Source: Erythrobacter insulae
GTDB taxonomy: Bacteria > Pseudomonadota > Alphaproteobacteria > Sphingomonadales > Sphingomonadaceae
Assembly: GCF_007004095.1 (NCBI RefSeq)
Contig: NZ_VHJK01000001.1
Span: 2,236,501-2,300,500, forward strand
Length of the DNA stretch: 64,000 bases
Direction of reading: 5' to 3'
Position numbers and translations under genes: made by a program
The notes under the pieces: model-generated
The model's database searches: none
What the model was told of the DNA's origin: nothing
Seen by the model: the letters and a program-made list of their open reading frames with translations, nothing else
Shown here: positions 44,906 through 54,398 of the stretch, piece after piece
Layout of the letters: each line of letters opens with the position of its first letter
Numbering within the stretch: the first letter of the stretch is position 1

Positions 44906-45012
44906 GCGCTGTAGATAGGCGCGCTTCGGCCCGCCGACAAGCAAGCTGTTCGGGAAAATCGCCAGCAATCGTTCACTATCCCTTCAGACCATCGCGCTCT
45001 ATAGTGCAGCCT

Positions 45013-48000
45013 ATGAAAGTTATGTCTCGCGCCGTTCGCGGCCTGCTCCTTGTCGCTGCGCCATTTGCGCTTGTCTCTCCAGCGTTGGCGCAGGAACCCG
45101 CTGCCCAAACGGCCATTCCGCAAGTCCCCGCGCCCAAAGCCGTGCAAAGCGAGGGCGAGGTTCCGTGGCTTTATGAAGGCAGCGATGTTCCGGTCGACCG
45201 GGAATGGCTGTTCGGCAAAATGGACAATGGGCTGCGCTATGCCGTGCGCCGCAACGGGGTTCCGCCCAATCAGGTCTCCATTCGCGTAAGGGTAGATGCA
45301 GGCTCCCTGCATGAGCGCGATCATGAACAAGGCTATGCCCATTTGCTGGAACACATGTTGTTTCGCGAAAGCAAATATCTTGGCCAGGCCGAAGCCATCG
45401 CCGCGTGGCAGCGGCTGGGCGCGACATTCGGCAGCGATGCCAACGCGGAAACCAGCCCGACCCACACCGCTTACAAGCTCGATATTCCCGATATCGACCG
45501 CGCCAAACTTAGCGAGAGTTTCAAACTGCTGTCGGGCATGATCCGCGAACCAGTGATCAACGGTGCCAATGTCGATGCCGAACGTCCGATTGTGCTCGCC
45601 GAAAAACGCGAGCGGGGCGGGGCAGCGCAAAGGATTGCCGAACTGACGCGCCAGACATTTTTCGCAGGTCAAAGGCTTTCCACCCGCAGCCCGATCGGCA
45701 CGATTGAAACACTGGAAGGCGCGACCGGGCCGAAAGTTCGGGACTTCTACGAGCGCTGGTATCGCCCCGAAAACACCGTGATCGTGGTTGCCGGTGATGC
45801 CGATCCATTGGTTCTGGCCGGGTTGGTCGAACAATGGTTTGGCGATTGGCAGGGCACAGGCGAGGCGGGCGTTGCGCCCGCATTCGGTGATCCCGTCGCG
45901 CCCGAAGGCACACAGCGCGCGGCAGGCAGCGGCTGGCCGATTGGCGAGATTGCTGTTGCGGTTGAACCCGATCTGCCCCGCAATCTGACCTATGCGGTCA
46001 TGCGTCCGTGGCGCAAAGTGCAGGACACTATCGTCTACAATGAAGGGTTGTTGCTGGATGCGGTGGCACAGGCCATTATCAACCGGCGACTGGAAGAGCG
46101 CGCCCGTGCAGGCGGATCGTATCTGTATGCTCAGGCGCAGCAGGATGATGTCTCGCGCTCTGCCGACATGACCTTTGTCACATTCGCGCCTTTGACAAAC
46201 GATTGGAAAGCCGCGCTGGTCGATGTTCGCAGCGTGATTCAGGATGCGATCAATTCCGAACCGACGCAGGAAGAAATTGACCGCGAAGTCGCCGAATTCG
46301 AAGTCGCCTTTGTCAACGCGGTGGAAACAGCCAGCGTTGAGGCGGGCTCTCGTCAGGCCGATAATCTGGTCAACGCGGTTGATATTCGCGAAACCATCGC
46401 CTCGTCGCAAACGGTGCTTGATGTGTTTCAGGGGATGCAGGACCGTTTCAATCCGCAAGAAGTGCTCGCACGCACAAAGTCATTGTTCGAAGGCGACGTG
46501 GTGCGTTCCGTCTATGTCACGCCAGCCATCGGAGAGGCTGATTCAGGTGCATTGAAGCTGGCACTGGCAAGCGAGATTGCATCTGACAGCTCGGCGCGCT
46601 TGGCCGCGAGCAGCATTTCGTTTGATGAATTGCCACCTGTAGGTGAGGCAGGAACCATCGTCAGCGAGACGACATTGGAGGTGCTCGACATCGAGCAGAT
46701 CGATTTTGCCAACGGGGTGAAAGCGTTGATCTGGGCCAACTCTGCCGAGCCGGGCCGCGTTACCGTGCGGGTGCGGTTTGGGGCCGGATACCGGGCGTTC
46801 GACGCGCAATCTGCGGTCTATGCGCCTTTGGGTGAGATGGCGCTGGTGGGCTCCGGTCTGGGCGAGCTGGGCCAAAACGAAATTGATCGATTGGCCACAG
46901 GGCGCAAGCTCGGATTTGATTTTGCGATCAACGATGCGGTCTTCACTTTTACGGCGCAAACCCGGTCGAGCGATGTCGAGGATCAATTGTATCTGTTCGC
47001 GGCAAAGCTGGGGATGCCACGCTGGGATGCCGATCCGGTAATCCGCGCAAAGGCGGCGGCCGAGCTTAGCTATTCAACATTCTCCACCAGTCCGGGCGGG
47101 GTTATCAACCGCGATCTGGAATATCTGGCGACCGATAAAGACCCGCGTTTTGCCACGCCCGATCCCGAAGCATTGAAAGGTGTGACGCCCGAAGGTTTCC
47201 GCAAGGTGTGGGAGCCATTGCTGCGTCAGGGTCCGGTTGAAGTGCTGGTTTTTGGCGAGTTTGACCGCGATGCGATTGTCGAGAAACTGCGCACCACCTT
47301 TGGCGCGTTAGAACCGGCACAGCCGATCGCGCCAGAGATTGCCGCGCGTATTCCGGCATTCCCGCAGGACACCGAAGAACCGACTGTTCTGAAACACCGC
47401 GGCGATGCCAATCAGGCCGCAGCGGTGCTGTCCTGGCGCAGCGGCGGCGGCATGGCCCGTATTCGGGAATCGCGGCAGCTGGAAATTCTGGTGCAGGTGT
47501 TCAACAACCGCCTGCTCGAAGCCTTGCGCGAAAAAGCCGGTGCGAGCTATTCACCTCAGGTGTTTTCCGATTGGCCCGCCGATCTTCCCGGTGGCGGCAC
47601 GATCACCGCCTTTGCCCAGTTTGAACCCGATTTCGTGCCGATCTTCTTTGCCGAGGCCGAGCGGATCGCCAAAGGACTGGCAACCAATCCGCCTACGCCC
47701 GATGAGCTTGATCGGGTGACAGAGCCGCTTTCGCAGCAGATCAGGCGGGCATCGACCGGCAACCAATTCTGGCTTTACAATATCGAAGGCGCGACCTCCG
47801 ATCCTCGGCGCAGTTCAATGTTGCGGTCGCTGTTGATTGATTTCTCGCAGACGAGCACCCAGAATATGCGGTTCCTCGCGGATCGTTATTTCGGACAGGG
47901 TGCCCCGCTGAAACTGGCGGTGATCCCTGAGGGGCAGGAACTTGCCGCATTGCCCGCCGATTATGTGCCAAGCGCTTTGCCCGAACCTGCTCCCGCCGTG

Positions 48001-48036
48001 CCGGCTGCGCCCGCTGCCGAGGTGATCGGACGCTAG
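45013..48036 (+). CDS. M16-family metallopeptidase
   Basis: 1007 residues with a cleavable signal peptide (SPALAQ), so periplasmic. Four M16 repeats are expected; the first carries the inverted zinc motif H110-x2-E113-H114 (HLLEHMLF) with a downstream Glu in the partner helix, while the second half has no such motif and is probably structural. Ends with a Pro/Ala-rich tail. GTG 45004 is an alternative start. Confidence 0.92.
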   Translation: MKVMSRAVRGLLLVAAPFALVSPALAQEPAAQTAIPQVPAPKAVQSEGEVPWLYEGSDVPVDREWLFGKMDNGLRYAVRRNGVPPNQVSIRVRVDAGSLHERDHEQGYAHLLEHMLFRESKYLGQAEAIAAWQRLGATFGSDANAETSPTHTAYKLDIPDIDRAKLSESFKLLSGMIREPVINGANVDAERPIVLAEKRERGGAAQRIAELTRQTFFAGQRLSTRSPIGTIETLEGATGPKVRDFYERWYRPENTVIVVAGDADPLVLAGLVEQWFGDWQGTGEAGVAPAFGDPVAPEGTQRAAGSGWPIGEIAVAVEPDLPRNLTYAVMRPWRKVQDTIVYNEGLLLDAVAQAIINRRLEERARAGGSYLYAQAQQDDVSRSADMTFVTFAPLTNDWKAALVDVRSVIQDAINSEPTQEEIDREVAEFEVAFVNAVETASVEAGSRQADNLVNAVDIRETIASSQTVLDVFQGMQDRFNPQEVLARTKSLFEGDVVRSVYVTPAIGEADSGALKLALASEIASDSSARLAASSISFDELPPVGEAGTIVSETTLEVLDIEQIDFANGVKALIWANSAEPGRVTVRVRFGAGYRAFDAQSAVYAPLGEMALVGSGLGELGQNEIDRLATGRKLGFDFAINDAVFTFTAQTRSSDVEDQLYLFAAKLGMPRWDADPVIRAKAAAELSYSTFSTSPGGVINRDLEYLATDKDPRFATPDPEALKGVTPEGFRKVWEPLLRQGPVEVLVFGEFDRDAIVEKLRTTFGALEPAQPIAPEIAARIPAFPQDTEEPTVLKHRGDANQAAAVLSWRSGGGMARIRESRQLEILVQVFNNRLLEALREKAGASYSPQVFSDWPADLPGGGTITAFAQFEPDFVPIFFAEAERIAKGLATNPPTPDELDRVTEPLSQQIRRASTGNQFWLYNIEGATSDPRRSSMLRSLLIDFSQTSTQNMRFLADRYFGQGAPLKLAVIPEGQELAALPADYVPSALPEPAPAVPAAPAAEVIGR

Positions 48037-48164
48037 GTTTGCATCCATCCGATCACTGTATCCGCGAAATAAAGTTGTTGCGAAAGCCATTGCGGCTTTA
48101 CACATAGTGCACACCGAATATAGCGGCGCGCCCGCCCGACCTTACAGATTAGAAGAATACGATT

Positions 48165-49538
48165 ATGGCCCAAACTTGGAAACCGGACAGCTGGAAAGCC
48201 CACGAAGCGCGGCATTTGCCGCATTACGAGGACGCAGCCGAACTCGCAGAGGCAGAAACCACGCTTTCTGCTTATCCGCCGCTTGTGTTTGCCGGGGAGG
48301 CGCGCGCGCTCAAATCGGATCTGGCCGATGTTGCGAATGGCAAAGCATTCTTGCTGCAAGGCGGCGACTGCGCGGAAAGTTTCGCCGAATTTCACCCCAA
48401 CAATATCCGCGATACGTTTCGCGTGTTGCTGCAAATGGCGATTGTGCTGACATTCGCCAGCAAACACCCGGTGGTCAAAGTTGGCCGCATGGCCGGCCAG
48501 TTCGCAAAACCGCGCTCATCGCCAACCGAGACAATCGGCGATGTCACGCTGCCCAGCTATTTGGGTGATAACATCAACGGGATCGATTTTGACCCCGATC
48601 AGCGCCGCAATGATCCGGGCCGGATGGTCCGTGCCTATTCTCAGGCAGCGGCGACGCTCAATCTGCTGCGCGCTTTTGCAGGCGGCGGCTATGCCAATTT
48701 GCAGCAAGTCCATCAGTGGACGCTCGATTTCATGGGCCGCACGCCGTGGACTGAAAAATTTTCCGAGACTGCCGACCGCATCGGTGAAGCGCTAGACTTT
48801 ATGGAAGCCTGCGGGATTGATCCATCCACTGTTCCCCAGTTGCAAGGCACCAGCTTTTACACCAGCCACGAAGGGCTGCTGCTGCCGTATGAGCAATCGC
48901 TGACGCGTCAGGATTCGCTCACCGGAGATTGGTACGCGACCAGCGCGCATATGCTGTGGATCGGGGATCGCACCCGCTTTCCCGGCAGCGCGCATATCGA
49001 ATGGGCGCGGGGCATCGGCAATCCATTGGGCATGAAATGCGGCCCATCGCTTGAGCCGGATGATCTGCTGCGTTTGCTCGATGAACTTAACCCGAAACGC
49101 GAAGCCGGGCGCATGACTTTGATCAGCCGGTTTGGCCATGACAAAGTCGAAGACGGCCTGCCGAGACTGGTCCGCGCCGTGCAACGCGAAGGGCATCCGG
49201 TGGTTTGGAGCTGTGATCCGATGCATGGCAATGTCGTAAAATCGGATACCGGGTTCAAAACCCGTCCGTTTGATCGCATCCTGACCGAGGTGAAGGGCTT
49301 TTTCGCGGTTCACCGCGCCGAAGGCACGCATCCGGGCGGCATCCATATCGAGATGACAGGTCAGGACGTGACCGAATGTGTCGGCGGTGCTGTTGCCATC
49401 ACCGAAGAACGGTTGGGCGATCGGTATCACACCCATTGCGATCCGCGCCTGAACGCGGAACAGTCGCTTGAACTGGCATTTCTCATCGCTGAAATGCTGA
49501 ACAGCGAAATGAACCAGCGCCAGGCGGACGCCGCTTAA
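48165..49538 (+). CDS. Class II 3-deoxy-7-phosphoheptulonate synthase
   Basis: 457 residues, the plant/mycobacterial-type DAHP synthase that opens the shikimate pathway from PEP and erythrose-4-phosphate. Metal ligands are recognisable: Cys in GGDCAESF, His in CDPMHGN, Glu in [12 protein letters not shown] and Asp in CDPRLN. The 3' end starts a short tandem repeat (see 49533-49592). Confidence 0.95.
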   Translation: MAQTWKPDSWKAHEARHLPHYEDAAELAEAETTLSAYPPLVFAGEARALKSDLADVANGKAFLLQGGDCAESFAEFHPNNIRDTFRVLLQMAIVLTFASKHPVVKVGRMAGQFAKPRSSPTETIGDVTLPSYLGDNINGIDFDPDQRRNDPGRMVRAYSQAAATLNLLRAFAGGGYANLQQVHQWTLDFMGRTPWTEKFSETADRIGEALDFMEACGIDPSTVPQLQGTSFYTSHEGLLLPYEQSLTRQDSLTGDWYATSAHMLWIGDRTRFPGSAHIEWARGIGNPLGMKCGPSLEPDDLLRLLDELNPKREAGRMTLISRFGHDKVEDGLPRLVRAVQREGHPVVWSCDPMHGNVVKSDTGFKTRPFDRILTEVKGFFAVHRAEGTHPGGIHIEMTGQDVTECVGGAVAITEERLGDRYHTHCDPRLNAEQSLELAFLIAEMLNSEMNQRQADAA

Positions 49539-49592
49539 AACGGCCTGCTTAAACAGGCCCGCTTAAAAAGGGCCCGCTTAAACAGGGCAGGC
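49533..49592. repeat. Four 14-15 bp tandem units beginning at the aroG-type stop codon
   Basis: GCTTAAA recurs at 49533, 49547, 49561 and 49576 (period 14, 14, 15). The first copy holds the stop codon of the DAHP synthase gene. Between copies lie GGCC/GGGCCC blocks, making perfect hairpins such as GGCCTG-CTTAAA-CAGGCC (49542-49559). It may act as a terminator or be slipped-strand duplication. Confidence 0.6.
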
Positions 49593-49648
49593 GCAAAGTC
49601 TGGCTAGGGTATTGTGCTTAGTCCCAACCTGCAGCGGTATTAGGGGGT

Positions 49649-49667
49649 GGCGCGTATTAAACGCGCC
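49649..49667 (+). promoter_or_regulatory. Hairpin directly before the diguanylate cyclase ATG
   Basis: GGCGCGT-ATTAA-ACGCGCC, a perfect 7-bp stem with a 5-base loop, ends one base before ATG 49668. It occupies the position of a ribosome-binding site; a GTG at 49647 lies upstream of it. Confidence 0.4.
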
Positions 49668-50822
49668 ATGCCTGATGTTGTTTTACCGATTGCTGCATTG
49701 CTCCGCACCGCGTTTGCTCGTCTTGAACCGAGCAGGGCGCTGCCTGACCATGACGCGCTGTATATTGGCAAATTTATCGGCAGCGATGCCTTATTGCTGC
49801 TTGTTGTTATGCTTGTCCTCGCCGTGGCTGTGATGGTCGCCATCTTTTTCACGGTAAAGCAAGAGGTCCGCTTTGCAGCCAATCTGGCGCGCGATCGGGC
49901 CGATCAGCTGCAGGATATCTTGCGCACTGTCAGCATGGCAGAAAACATCGCGGGCATCGGTGTCTGGCAATACGATCCCGCATCGGGCGCACAGCAATGG
50001 TCCAGAGGACTGCGCCGCCTGTTCGGGATCAACCACAACGAACCGTTTGTAGAAGGCGACGCCGAAACCCTGTTGTTTGCGAATAATGTTGATCTGATCG
50101 GATCAGTTACCGAACGGCTTGACCGCGATGAAAGCTACAATCTGCATTTTGACATTTTCGGGTTTGATGGTGTGTCACGATCTTTATGCATCCAAGCCTG
50201 CAATCTCAGGCGGCGAAACGGAACCCTGTACCGCGTCGTGGCGGTAGTGCGTGACATTACAGAGCAGCTGGAACGCGAGCGAGAGCTGGAAGTCTCTCGC
50301 GCCGAGGCCATGCAGGAAGCCAGCCGCGCAATCGAGCTTGCCTCTACCGACCAGCTGACCGGCCTCGCCAATCGCCGCCGGGTAATGGAGCGGCTTGATC
50401 GGATGGTGGTTGACGCGCGCCAGTCCTCGTGTCCGCTGGTATTGATCATGTTCGATATCGATCACTTCAAACATGTCAACGACACCTACGGCCATATCCA
50501 AGGTGACAAGGTGTTGCAGAATGTCGCCAATATCGCGCAGCAGCAAAGCCGTACCGGAGATATCGTGGGCCGGGTTGGCGGCGAAGAGTTTGTCTGGATT
50601 GTCCCCAATGCAAGCCGGGGCATCGCGCGTGTCATGTGCGAACGCCTGCGTCTCGCAATCGCAACGGGCAGCGCCACAGAAACGGTTCCTGCAGTCACAA
50701 TAAGCGCAGGCTATGCCGATTTGCGCGCAGGCGATAGCGCGCTCTCGCTGTTCGCGCGGGCCGACAGCGCTTTATACGAGGCAAAGAACGCGGGACGAAA
50801 CAGAGTGCGCATGGCGGCGTGA
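49668..50822 (+). CDS. Membrane diguanylate cyclase (PAS-GGDEF)
   Basis: 384 residues from ATG 49668; GTG 49647 would add seven. One transmembrane segment (about 35-62), a coiled stretch, a PAS/PAC module (about 95-205) and a C-terminal GGDEF domain with active-site GGEEF (304-308). The product-inhibition I-site R295-TG-D298 is present, so the enzyme should make c-di-GMP with feedback control. Signal unknown. Confidence 0.92.
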   Translation: MPDVVLPIAALLRTAFARLEPSRALPDHDALYIGKFIGSDALLLLVVMLVLAVAVMVAIFFTVKQEVRFAANLARDRADQLQDILRTVSMAENIAGIGVWQYDPASGAQQWSRGLRRLFGINHNEPFVEGDAETLLFANNVDLIGSVTERLDRDESYNLHFDIFGFDGVSRSLCIQACNLRRRNGTLYRVVAVVRDITEQLERERELEVSRAEAMQEASRAIELASTDQLTGLANRRRVMERLDRMVVDARQSSCPLVLIMFDIDHFKHVNDTYGHIQGDKVLQNVANIAQQQSRTGDIVGRVGGEEFVWIVPNASRGIARVMCERLRLAIATGSATETVPAVTISAGYADLRAGDSALSLFARADSALYEAKNAGRNRVRMAA

Positions 50823-50964
50823 TCTTACCGCTGCGTGATGCGGGCGCACGGGTCTGACTATTTGCCGCGCATACAAACCGGACAGCGGGTTTTCATTGGC
50901 CCGTCATTGCGCCATGGTATTGTTGTTGCCTGACAATCCTGTGAGGCGCGGCAGGAGAGGGTGA

Positions 50965-52200
50965 TTGCCCCAAAGCAAACCGGTAATTGACGAAGGCGCT
51001 TCGCTTTCCCGGCAATTCCTCGAAACGCGCACGCTGACCGAGGCATTGACCGCTTCGCTGAGCGATGCCGACGCCACGATCCAGTCGATGGAGGATGCGT
51101 CTCCGGCAAAATGGCATTTGGCGCATACGACGTGGTTCTGGGAGACATTCCTGCTGCGCGATTATGCGCCGGGATACCGGCTATATAACGAACGCTGGCC
51201 GTATCTGTTCAATTCCTATTACGAGGCAGAAGGGGACCGGATCGGGCGGTTTTCACGCGGGCTTTTATCACGGCCCACCCTGACAGAAGTGCTGGAATGG
51301 CGTGCCCATGTCACAGACGCGATGAGCGCTCTGCTGGATGAACCTGCCCATGCCGATTTGATTGCGCTGGGGATCGCGCATGAACAACAGCATACCGAAT
51401 TGCTGCTGACCGATATCAAACATGCGCTGTTTCAAAATCCGCTGGGCCCGGCAATGTTCGGCGGATCGCCAGAGCCTGCGATGTCGCCGGGTGCACAGCC
51501 GCTTGGCTGGCATCAACATCCCGGCGGGGTCATCATGATCGGCGCACAGGCTGATGGATTTGCGTTTGATAATGAAGGCCCGCAGCACCGCGCATTGATA
51601 GAACCATTTGCCTTGGCGCGGCGATTGGTCAGCAATCGGCAATGGAGCGAATTTATCGCCGATGGCGGGTATAGCACGGCTTCATTGTGGCTGTCCGATG
51701 GCTGGGCGTGGGTGAAAGAGCACGGCATATCAGCGCCGCTTTATTGGCGCGATGATCAGGCGTTTACCCATCAGGGATGGCATCCGCGCGATCCCGATGC
51801 GCCCGTCACGCACATTTCCTATTACGAAGCCGATGCATTTGCCACATGGGCCGGTGCGCGGCTTCCGACGGAATTTGAATGGGAGGCGATTGGCCAATCC
51901 CACAGCGCGGCCGCAGGAAACCAGCTGGACGGGGCAGCTGCGCCTGCGCCTTGCGGCGGAGAGGCTCTGTTCGGTGATTGCTGGCAGTTCACCCGGTCTG
52001 CCTATCTACCCTATCCCCGCTTTACCCCCGCAGCAGGAGCGGTAGGCGAATATAACGGCAAATTCATGAGCGGTCAGTTTGTGCTGAAAGGCGCAAGCTG
52101 TGCGACAGTGCGCGGCCATTCCCGCGCGTCCTACCGCAATTTCTTCTACCCGCATCAACGCTGGCAATTCACCGGCCTTCGGCTGGCAAGGGACGTTTAG
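50965..52200 (+). CDS. egtB: Ergothioneine biosynthesis protein EgtB
   Basis: 411 residues. EgtB, a non-haem iron sulfoxide synthase, joins hercynine to a thiol substrate. The DinB-like N-terminus gives candidate iron ligands H51 or H54 (HLAHTTW) and H139/H143 (HEQQH). The C-terminal FGE-sulfatase-like domain has WQFTRSAY and RGHSRASYRNFF. A TTG start at 50965 is supported by GGAGAGG five bases upstream. egtD follows after 4 bp. Confidence 0.9.
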   Translation: MPQSKPVIDEGASLSRQFLETRTLTEALTASLSDADATIQSMEDASPAKWHLAHTTWFWETFLLRDYAPGYRLYNERWPYLFNSYYEAEGDRIGRFSRGLLSRPTLTEVLEWRAHVTDAMSALLDEPAHADLIALGIAHEQQHTELLLTDIKHALFQNPLGPAMFGGSPEPAMSPGAQPLGWHQHPGGVIMIGAQADGFAFDNEGPQHRALIEPFALARRLVSNRQWSEFIADGGYSTASLWLSDGWAWVKEHGISAPLYWRDDQAFTHQGWHPRDPDAPVTHISYYEADAFATWAGARLPTEFEWEAIGQSHSAAAGNQLDGAAAPAPCGGEALFGDCWQFTRSAYLPYPRFTPAAGAVGEYNGKFMSGQFVLKGASCATVRGHSRASYRNFFYPHQRWQFTGLRLARDV

Positions 52201-52204
52201 AATA

Positions 52205-53191
52205 ATGACGAAGCAAAAGGGTCTGAAGCTGGTTGAGCGCGATGACGAGGGCGTCGACACCGCCTTTCGCGCGGATGTAATCGAAGGGCTGTCCCAGTCG
52301 CAAATGGCGATCCCGGCGCGCTGGCTTTATGACGATGCCGGATCGCAATTGTTCGAGGATATCACGCAGCTCCCCGAATATTATCCGACCCGCGCAGAAA
52401 CCGAGATCCTGAGCAATCGCGGCGCTGAATTTGCCGCCATGATTGGGGAAGGGCGCGCGGTTGTTGAATTCGGATCGGGCAGTTCGGTCAAAACACCCCT
52501 GTTGCTATCGGCGATTGCGCCTGCGGCCTATGTTCCGCTCGATATATCAGGCGATTTTCTGCGCGCTGCAGCGGCGGAGCTATCGGGTAAGTTTCCCGGC
52601 CTGCCGGTCTATCCGGTAGAGGCGGATTTTATGCGCAAAGTGGCTTTACCCGGTGAAGTCACAGACCTGCCCAAACTGGGTTTCTTCCCCGGCTCCACTA
52701 TCGGCAATATGGTCGCTCGGACTGCTGTCGATCTGCTGCGCAATATGCGCGAAACTTTGGGCGTCGGGGCACAGCTGTTGATCGGAATGGATCTGATCAA
52801 GGACAAGGATGTTCTGGTGTCGGCCTATGATGACAAAGCCGGCGTCACTGCGCAGTTCAATTACAATCTCGTGCGCCGTATCAACCGCGAACTTGATGGG
52901 GATATTGCGCTTGATGCGCTGATGCACGAAGCGCGCTGGAATGATGAATATGCGCGGGTGGAAATGCACCTGCGCGCGCAGCGCGACATTACTTTCGAAG
53001 TGAGCGGACAGCAGTTTTCGATGCGAGCGGGCGAAACGATCCACACAGAGAACAGCCACAAATTCAATCGCCGGACATCGAACATGCTGCTGCTCGCAGC
53101 GGGATGGGAACCACAGGCGCGCTGGCTGGATAGCCAAGAGCGTTTTTCGGTGATGCTGGCTCAGGCAAATCCGCCGCGCAGCGCGCCTTAG
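52205..53191 (+). CDS. egtD: L-histidine N(alpha)-methyltransferase EgtD
   Basis: 328 residues. EgtD trimethylates histidine to hercynine with SAM. The SAM-binding stretch VVEFGSGSSVKTPLLL, the GFFPGSTIGN motif and IGMDLIKD are present, and the C-terminal half (IHTENSHKF) closes the histidine pocket. The start ATG 52205 follows the egtB stop closely. Confidence 0.92.
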   Translation: MTKQKGLKLVERDDEGVDTAFRADVIEGLSQSQMAIPARWLYDDAGSQLFEDITQLPEYYPTRAETEILSNRGAEFAAMIGEGRAVVEFGSGSSVKTPLLLSAIAPAAYVPLDISGDFLRAAAAELSGKFPGLPVYPVEADFMRKVALPGEVTDLPKLGFFPGSTIGNMVARTAVDLLRNMRETLGVGAQLLIGMDLIKDKDVLVSAYDDKAGVTAQFNYNLVRRINRELDGDIALDALMHEARWNDEYARVEMHLRAQRDITFEVSGQQFSMRAGETIHTENSHKFNRRTSNMLLLAAGWEPQARWLDSQERFSVMLAQANPPRSAP

Positions 53192-53223
53192 AAACTTCCA
53201 TCCCATTCGTGCGTTAGGCGCCC

Positions 53224-54180
53224 ATGGGATACATTCATTGCGACATATGCGTTATCGGTGCCGGTATGGCGGGGCTGGCCTGCGCCACGCGCCTGGCAGA
53301 GGCCGGGTTGATCATCACCGTCATCGATAAAGGCCGCGGTCCGGGCGGACGGATGGCCGCGCGGCGCGCGGAAATCGGCGGCGAAACCGTCTCTTTTGAT
53401 CACGGCGCGCAATATTTTACGGCCCGCGATAGCGAATTTCGCAGCGCCGTTAAAAATTGGAAAAATATGGGCGTCGTCGCGCGCTGGTCTGCGGCGGGCG
53501 AGGAAGCCTTTGTCGGCACGCCGGGCATGAACGGACCGGTCCGCGCCATGGCGCAAAACCTCGATGTGCATTGGAACACCCGCGCAGAGACAATCACGCG
53601 GGAGAACGGCGCATGGAAAGTCGAGGCGGGCGATGTCACCCTGATCGTGAAAACCGTGTTGGTTGCGGTGCCTGCGGAACAGACGCACGTCTTGCTCGGC
53701 GGTGTTGCCAGCGAATTTTCCGCGATCGCTTCCAAAGCGCAATCGGCTCCGTGCTGGGCTGTCATGGCGGCTTTTGATCGCCCGCTCGATATCGCAGCGG
53801 ACGCGCTGCGCGATCCAGACGCTGCCATTTCGTGGGCGGCGCGCAATTCGGCCAAGCCGGGTCGCTCCGGCTCGGAATGTTGGGTGCTGCACGCAAGCCC
53901 GGCGCGCAGCCGCGAATTGCTGGATGTGGCAAAGGAAGAAGCCGGAGAGATCCTGTTGCAGGATTTCTATGATCAGACAGGGATCACCGGCGCAAAACCG
54001 GTGCATATTGCGGCCCACCGCTGGCTTTATGCCATGGCAGAGGCCGTGCCGGGCGATCCCGCGCGCTATGCCGCCGATCAGAGAATCGGTATCGCCGGCG
54101 ATTATCTTCATTCACCGCGGGTCGAGGGTGCGTGGCTATCTGGTGTGGCGCTCGCTGAAAAGGTTTTGGCACCCGATTGA
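53224..54180 (+). CDS. NAD(P)/FAD-dependent oxidoreductase (renalase-like)
   Basis: 318 residues. The FAD dinucleotide-binding motif GAGMAGLACATRLAEAG is N-terminal, followed by GRGPGGRMAARR and DHGAQYFTARD, the pattern of renalase-like amine oxidases. The C-terminus has the FAD-contacting AGDYLHSPRVEGAWLSG. It is 32 bp after egtD, possibly the same transcript. Substrate unknown. Confidence 0.87.
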   Translation: MGYIHCDICVIGAGMAGLACATRLAEAGLIITVIDKGRGPGGRMAARRAEIGGETVSFDHGAQYFTARDSEFRSAVKNWKNMGVVARWSAAGEEAFVGTPGMNGPVRAMAQNLDVHWNTRAETITRENGAWKVEAGDVTLIVKTVLVAVPAEQTHVLLGGVASEFSAIASKAQSAPCWAVMAAFDRPLDIAADALRDPDAAISWAARNSAKPGRSGSECWVLHASPARSRELLDVAKEEAGEILLQDFYDQTGITGAKPVHIAAHRWLYAMAEAVPGDPARYAADQRIGIAGDYLHSPRVEGAWLSGVALAEKVLAPD

Positions 54181-54255
54181 ACCGGCCACAGCAGATAAAC
54201 CCGCGCCGCGCTTTGCGAGCAGGTTCGTATCCCGATCATCGTTGAGAAAAATATC

Positions 54256-54330
54256 TGGCTGGGGTGGCAGGATTCGAACCTGCGCATGCCGGTACCAAAA
54301 ACCAGTGCCTTACCACTTGGCTACACCCCA
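54256..54330 (-). tRNA. tRNA-Gln (anticodon TTG)
   Basis: The minus strand folds as a 75-base cloverleaf: acceptor arms TGGGGTG/CACCCCA, anticodon stem CTGGT/ACCGG with loop centre TTG, and T-loop GGTTCGAATCC. The 3' CCA is encoded. No integrase or direct repeat marks an attachment site. Confidence 0.95.
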
Positions 54331-54398
54331 TCAGATGACGCGCATATAACGCGCTTGGCGCGAATGTGAAGGGACAATTCCCTTCATTCGATCAATTC

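Noticed and set aside
50858..51148. Minus-strand frame ending in a CPVC-containing peptide
   Set aside because: Lies mostly opposite egtB; only a 12-residue tail looks protein-like, too little to call.
54256..54330. tRNA-Gln as an integration site
   Set aside because: No integrase and no direct repeat of the tRNA 3' end were seen in the flanks.
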